This document shows positions 1-6,100 of a DNA stretch of 6,809 nt, in pieces (position 1 is the stretch's first letter; every line of letters starts with the position of its first letter). The notes under the pieces are model-generated. The model was not told the origin of the DNA, made no database searches, and saw only the letters and a program-made list of their open reading frames with translations. Source of the stretch: Victivallales bacterium (GTDB lineage: Bacteria > Verrucomicrobiota > Lentisphaeria > Oligosphaerales > Oligosphaeraceae); contig CAAGMX010000289.1 in NCBI GenBank assembly GCA_900771165.1, forward strand, positions 1 through 6,809, given 5' to 3'. The position numbers were made by a program, and so were the translations under genes.

Positions 1-162
1 GCCGGCGGGAACCGTCAGGCTGGGCAGAGCCACATCCAGAGTGGGATCGAAGCCGAAGGTGGCGTATTCCTCCCAAGCCAGCTTGACCGTCTCGTCGCCG
101 GCCACCACGGTGGCGCCGCTCTTGAAGGTCTTGCGGGTGGTGAGGTTCATCTGCCAGCTGGA
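1..162 (-). other. Start of a further C-terminal module, cut by the window edge
   Basis: Residues 2216-2269: SSWQMNLTTRKTF, then GDETVKLAWEEYATFGFDPTLDVALP. The 'W-x-m-x-L ... f-x-x-x-A-T-x-GFD-x-x-x-D-v-x-x-P' arrangement resembles beta-sandwich modules found near the C-terminus of some bacterial surface and secreted proteins, where a similar AT-x-G(F/Y)D-x-x-x-D motif occurs. I recall this pattern but cannot name a family with confidence. The gene continues beyond position 1. Confidence 0.4.
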
Positions 163-3100
163 GGAGCCCACCACCACCACGTTGGAGGAGACGGGGGCGC
201 CGTAGCCGTATGTCTTGGAGTAGGGATAGACCACGCACTGCCAGATGTCGCCCTCGGCGGTCATGTCGGCGGGGATGGTGTCGGCATCCTTCACGGCCTG
301 CTCCTGGAGGAAGCGGCTGGTGGCGTAGCTTTCCACGCTGGTGACGCCCTTGAGAGGCACCACCACGCCGTTCCGATACCACAGATAGCGGTAGTCGGTG
401 ATGCGGTCATCTTCGGGCGTGTAGGCGGAGGCGTTGAGCTTGGCCACCAGGTCGTCGGAGGCGCCGGGGGTGACGGGGGTCAGGAGCAGATCGGACTGTT
501 CCTCTCCTCTCTCCCAGGTGATCTGGTCGCCATTCCAGGCTTCCCGTTCCATGTACAGGTGCATGTAGTAGACCACGCCCACGTCATGGGCCTCCCGGTA
601 TTGGTCGAAGACATGGATGTAGTAGATGCCGGGTTCCAGAGCCATCCTCTCGAAGCGGGCGAAGCAGGTGCTGTCGCCGCTGTTGTCGTTGGAGGAGAAG
701 TCGCGGACGACCTCCAGGGGGGATCCCAGCTTCCCATTGGCCCCTTCCTTGTAGAGTTCCAGGGCGGTGTTGGGAATGTAGGAGTTCTCCCGGGTGAACC
801 CGTGGGTGTACATGACTCCCGTGTTGGTTTCGAAGGAGACCAGCATCTTCCGGTTGTCCGTTCCCTGGGGCACCACGAACTTCACCCAGTCATCATCCTC
901 CACGGACTTGAAGGTATGGGCCTGGATGTTGGGATCCGCCGTGCTCTGCCAAGTGGTCTTGGGCTGGATGGGCCGGGCGTGTTCGTAGTCGTCGTTGTTT
1001 TCGTAGTAGTAGGCGGAGGAGGTATCCTCGGCGATGATCACCACATTGGAGACCTTGGCCCGAGACTTCTCGCCATAGATGTTCATGGCGTAGACGGCGC
1101 AGTAGACCTGGTCGCCGGCATCCAGGGCGTAGGTGGAGAATCCGCTCTCGGTGGTGCCCATGTCATCGGAGATGTCCAGGATGGCGGGCTGCCAGTAGGG
1201 CAGATCCTGTCCAGGAGCCAGGACGTATCCGGTGGACGTATTGGCCTTGTAGTACCACTGGTAGTAGTAGTTGAAGGCATACTTGCAGGTGGAGCCGCTG
1301 GCCTTCACCATGAGGATGGAGTTGGTGTCGGGATCCTCGGGGGTCAGCTTCACGCTGGTGGGCACGGTGGGCGCTCCGTAGGTCTTCTTGCCGCTGTCGG
1401 CGATCTCTTCGTCGAAGCCGGTGCCAATCTGGAGGTAGATCCAATCCGCCTTCACCATGGTGCCATCGGCGGCGGGAGCAGGCGGGATGGCCTTGGAGCG
1501 GGCGGTGGAGTCTTCCCGTTCCAGCCAGGCCTTGAAGGACCACACATCCCCCAACTGCACCTTGCTGGTGTCGTTCATGGTGAGGCTGACGGTGGCGTTG
1601 GCGCCAATGGCCTTGGTGGAGGTCTTGGTGAGGATCATGTTCCGATACCAAGCCACGTGGACAATGCCCGCGAAGTCGTTGGTGTTGCGCACCTTGACTT
1701 CCAGGACGCTGCCGGGAGCCAGGCCATCTTTGTCCTGGGTGGGGGAGACCAGCACCAGGGGGGCAGGCACGGCGTGTTCGGCATCCGCCTCCTTCAAGGT
1801 GATGACCTTGGAGGCGCTGAGGACGCTGGTGACGCCGTCAGAGTTCACGGCGGCCACGATGAGTTGGATGTGGTCGCCCACGGCGACGTTGACCGTATCC
1901 AGCTCCAGTTCCGCGCCGGTGCCCAGCACCAGGCTTTCGCTGAGGGCGCTGCCCGTGGCCACCTCGTAGAGGCTGTCGGAGGAGTACATCAGGGTATCCA
2001 CAGGATATCCCTCGGCGCTGCTCTTCAGCCAGAAGTACTTGTAGGTCACGTTGTCCGTGGCGGCGGTGGCGGGGTAGGAGAGGATCACCGCCTGGAGGAT
2101 GTCGCTGGCCTGGCCGCTTCCGGCAGGAGCCAGATAGGCGAAGCCGGGATCCTCGTCACCCTCCTGGGTGCCGCTGGAGTAGGCGTAGATGCCCACGTCG
2201 AAGGAGCTGGAGTGCTCAGGATCCTCCACCACTGTGGCCGTGCCGTGAAGGACGGCGGCGTTGCGCCACTGGTTGCGCCAGTCGAAGGCGTTGATGGCGT
2301 TGCTGTCGGCGCAGTAGAGGTAGGTGGGATAGAGGCTGGGATCCGCCCGGAGTTCGGCGTCGGTGGCTCCGGCCAGGGCGGCGCGCTTGGGCAGATTGGC
2401 GTCATCGAAGCGGTAGTAGGCCACCAGGCCATCTTCCTCGCCGGTGAGCACCACGTCCATGTTCTCCTGGACCTGGGCGGGCGTGCGCACCACATTCCAG
2501 AAGCGCAGCTCGTCGATGCCGCCCTGGAATCCGGCGCCGGCCCGGGTGTAGACCAGAGCGGGGCCGCTGGTGATGGGCTGGCTGGAGGCCAGTCCGCTGG
2601 CCACCTGGACACCATCCACGTAGAGTGTGATGATGTTGGTGTCGCCATCGAAGGTAGCGGCCAGGTGAGTCCAGGTCTCGGCCTCCAGGGCGTAGGGAGC
2701 GGCCAAGGTGCGTCCGCTGGTGTCGCCCTCCTTGTCGGAGAAGGAGACGTAGGGCTTGCCGTCCTTGTTGAGGCCCAGCTCGTAGTTCAGCAGGGGCTTG
2801 TTCTCGTCCACGGTGCCCACCACTCTCTGGAGGAGGAGTCCGCCCTGGGCGGGATCCACGGCGTAGACCATGGCTTCCAGGGTGAAGGTGGAGAGAGCGA
2901 AGCGGCTCTGGAGAGGCATTTGGAGATAGCCGTCCTGGCTTCCATCGGTTTGGAGGAAGAGGTAGTTGGCGGGGCTATTCCAGTCGCTGGGATTGCTGGC
3001 GCTGGCCCGTTCGGCGGAATCGGAGACGCCGTCGTTATCCGTATCCATGCAGAGAGGATCGGTGAAGAGGGTGGAGATTTCGATGGCGTTGATGATGCCA

Positions 3101-6100
3101 TCGGCGTCGTAGTCCTCCTTGCCGTCGAAGATACCGTTGTTGTCGGAATCCCTGCTGGCGGGGTTGCTGCCGATGAGGTACTCGTTGTAGAGGTCGATGC
3201 CGTCGTTGTCCTTGTCGTTCAAGGCGCCATACTGGTAGGCGTAGGGATCCAAGGTGGTTCCCACGATGGTGTGGTTGAGGACGTATCCGTTGTTGTCGGC
3301 GCCCACGTTTCCGAAGGAGGGAGCCATGGACTCCACGTTGTAGTCCTTGGTGGTGGCGCGGTAGTACCAGACGGCGCGAGGATCGTAGCGGTAGTCGTGT
3401 CCCTTGGCGATGACCAGAGTGCCATCCACATTCAGGTCCACATCCACGGAGCCATTGAAGTAGTTGCGCTCGTATTCGGTGTTTTCCCCGATCTTGAACT
3501 TGATGGTGTTGTAGACGCTACGGGACCAGACCACCACCACCTGGTTTCGGCCGGCCTTGAGGAACTCGGCCAGGTTGTACCGGGAGGCTCTCTCCTCATC
3601 GGTGAGGGTGTGTCCATTGATGATGATGCCCGTGATGCTGGCGCCCAGAGTGGTCACGGTGGACAGGTAGGCTTCCTTGGGGGCCACGGCCAAGTTGATG
3701 TACTTGTGCATGGTCACGTAGGCCATGTCCACGCCCAGCTGGTGGTTGTCGGCGATGTATCCGCCGTCAGGCTTGGCGCCGCCCACTTCACCCAGTCCGC
3801 TCTTGGAGTAGGACACCCCCGTGATGCGTCCCCGATCCCAGGTGGCGCTGTAGTCGATGCCGCCGCCCAGGCTGGTGTAGCCCACGCCGTACTGGTATCC
3901 GTAGAGACCCACGATGGAGGTATCCTTCCACATGAGCATGTCCTGCCACCGGCTGGTGCCCGTGTAGTTCCACTGGTGTCCGGGCACCTGGAGCCACCCG
4001 GTGAAGGGGGTGTTGTCGTTGGCGTTGGGGAAGGTGTTCAGCTTCCAGGTCTTCATCCACCATTCGGGGATGCCGTCGCCGTCCACATCGTCCACGCCGT
4101 CGATCTTCTTGGCACCTTCGGTGAAGTCGAAGATGGCGCCATCGGCCACGGTGACGGCATAGCCCTCTTCCTGGAAGTGGGCGAAGTCCTCCACGGACTT
4201 GCCGCCGTCGTCGAAGCGGTAGTTGGCCCGGAGCTGGTAGTCCCGTTCCATGTAGCGCTGTTCGGTGAGGTTGCCCAGTTCATCCTTTTCCCGAGCGTAG
4301 GAGATGATGGCATTGAGGGGGCTGGGCACGATGCGTTCGGCCCAGTATTCCACCTGCTCGGCGGAGCGGGTCTCGCCCCAGAAGCGGAACTCGTCGATAG
4401 CCACGCCCTGGATCTTGCCGATGCGGGCGTATTGGGAGGTCTGGCCGAAGTCCACCTCGTAGCCCACGGGGAAGGAGGCGATGTAGGCGATCTTGTCCCG
4501 GTAGATGCTGAGGGTGCGGGCCTCGCTGTTCCAGTTCAGAGCCAGGTAGGTCCAGACATCGGGCTGGAGAGCGGGAGTGGAGCCCTCGCCTCCCACGATG
4601 GCCACCACCTCACCGTAGGCGTTGAAGATCTCGCCCTTGGGGATGCCGTTGTCCAGGAGGAATCTCCAGCCCCAGCCGGTATCGGCGGCCCGGGTCTCGA
4701 AGAGGGTGCCGCTGTTGGCGCCCTGGGCCTTGACCCACATCTCCAGGAAGAAGTCGCCGGAGTAGACCTTGTCGTAGCGGCCCTTCACCATGGTGCCCAC
4801 GGCGAAGCGGTCGGGATAGGGCAGTTCCAGATCGGCTTCCAGGGCGCCCAGATCCAGGGAGCGGCTGGGAGCCTCGGTGGAGCGGTAGAGCCCCCAATCG
4901 GTGTCCTTCACCTCATTCCAGGTGACCCCGTCCAGAGGCATGCCCGTGGCCTTGAGAACCACCACGGACATGGGATGGAGAGGATTGGCGTCGAAGGCGA
5001 TTTCGATCTTGTCGGAGACGCCGTCGTCATCGGAATCCACGTTGAGAGGATCGGTGCCGTAGTTCATTTCCTCGGCATTGGTGAGGCCGTCGCCATCGGA
5101 ATCCGCATCCCCGTCCAGGGTTTCGCCGTCGCCCACCAGGGAGAAGGGATCGGTGGGATCGGCGCCCTCGCCCCGGAGGAGGTACTCGTAGTAGTCGGAG
5201 AGGAGATCGCCGTCGTTGTCGGTGGATTCATCCGCGGTGATGAGGTCGCCGAAGAAGGAGTATTCCCACCAATCGGCGATGCCATCTCCATCGGAGTCGC
5301 CGTTTTGGTACTCTTCGGAGTTGGTGATGGAGAGGCAGGCCTCTCCCTTGAGGGAGGCGGTCATGCCGTCGGTGGCCATTTCCTTCTGGTAGTTGGTGAG
5401 GACATGGCGGTAGTTAGACTGGGCGGCGGCGAGCCACGCCTCGGCGTTGGCCATCTTCTCCTTCAGTTCATCGCCAGGATTGGAGGTTTCGTCGTACTCG
5501 GCCTTGACGGAGTTGTAGTTCTCCTGGGCGCTCTGGAGACTCGCCTGGGCGGAGGCCAAGGCGGAGGACAGATCGGAGCGGGTCTTGTAGGTGACGGCGG
5601 CGACCTTCTTTCCGGAGCCCACGGTGTAGTTGAAGTTGAAGTAGGCGGCCAGAGCGGTGGTTTCCGCGCCCAGGAAGACATCCCGGTTCACCCGGATGTC
5701 GTCCAGCGTCAGCACCTTGTTCCAGATGCGGGCCTCGTCCATCATCACGGAGAGTCTGGTGGCGGCGGTGTCCAGGTCACCGAAGAGGAGGTCACCATCC
5801 TCGGTGGCGGCGCCCAGCTTGGCGGCCACCTTTCCGGACTCGAAGAGATGTTCCTGTCCGTCGGTGTAGGCGAGGATGGTCACCTGGGCTTTGGAGGTCT
5901 CCACCTGATCCACAATGAAGGCGGCGTGGACCCACTGCTCCACAGGCACCTGCCAATCCAGAGTGAAGGTCTTGATCCTGGTGAGAGAGAGGCTGTCTCT
6001 CAGGGTGAGGGTGAGCTTGCCGTCCTTCAGACCGAACCAGAAGTCGGCCTTGGCGCCGGCGCGATCCGCCGTCTTCTGGAAGAGAGTTCCGTTCAGGTCG

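Noticed and set aside
1163..1651. 162-codon minus-strand ORF, His/Arg/Gln-rich
   Set aside because: It lies in another phase of the same strand as the real gene. Its low-complexity His/Arg/Gly composition is what results from reading GCC/ACC/GGC-rich codons off-frame, and the true frame here encodes clear Ig-like domains.
1457..1969. 170-codon plus-strand ORF
   Set aside because: It is antisense to Ig-like domains 1 and 2. It is Ser/Ala/Leu/Thr-rich with no recognisable domain; strong G/C-ending codon bias leaves few stops on the opposite strand.
2085..2648. 187-codon minus-strand ORF rich in Pro, Ser and Thr
   Set aside because: Off-frame shadow of LamG-3 and its connector. The Pro/Ser/Thr richness is a frame artefact rather than a mucin-like linker.
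3788..4063. Minus-strand ORF with His/Gln/Arg-rich product
   Set aside because: Off-frame shadow of the aromatic/Gly-rich segment; the gene frame continues without a break through the same bases.
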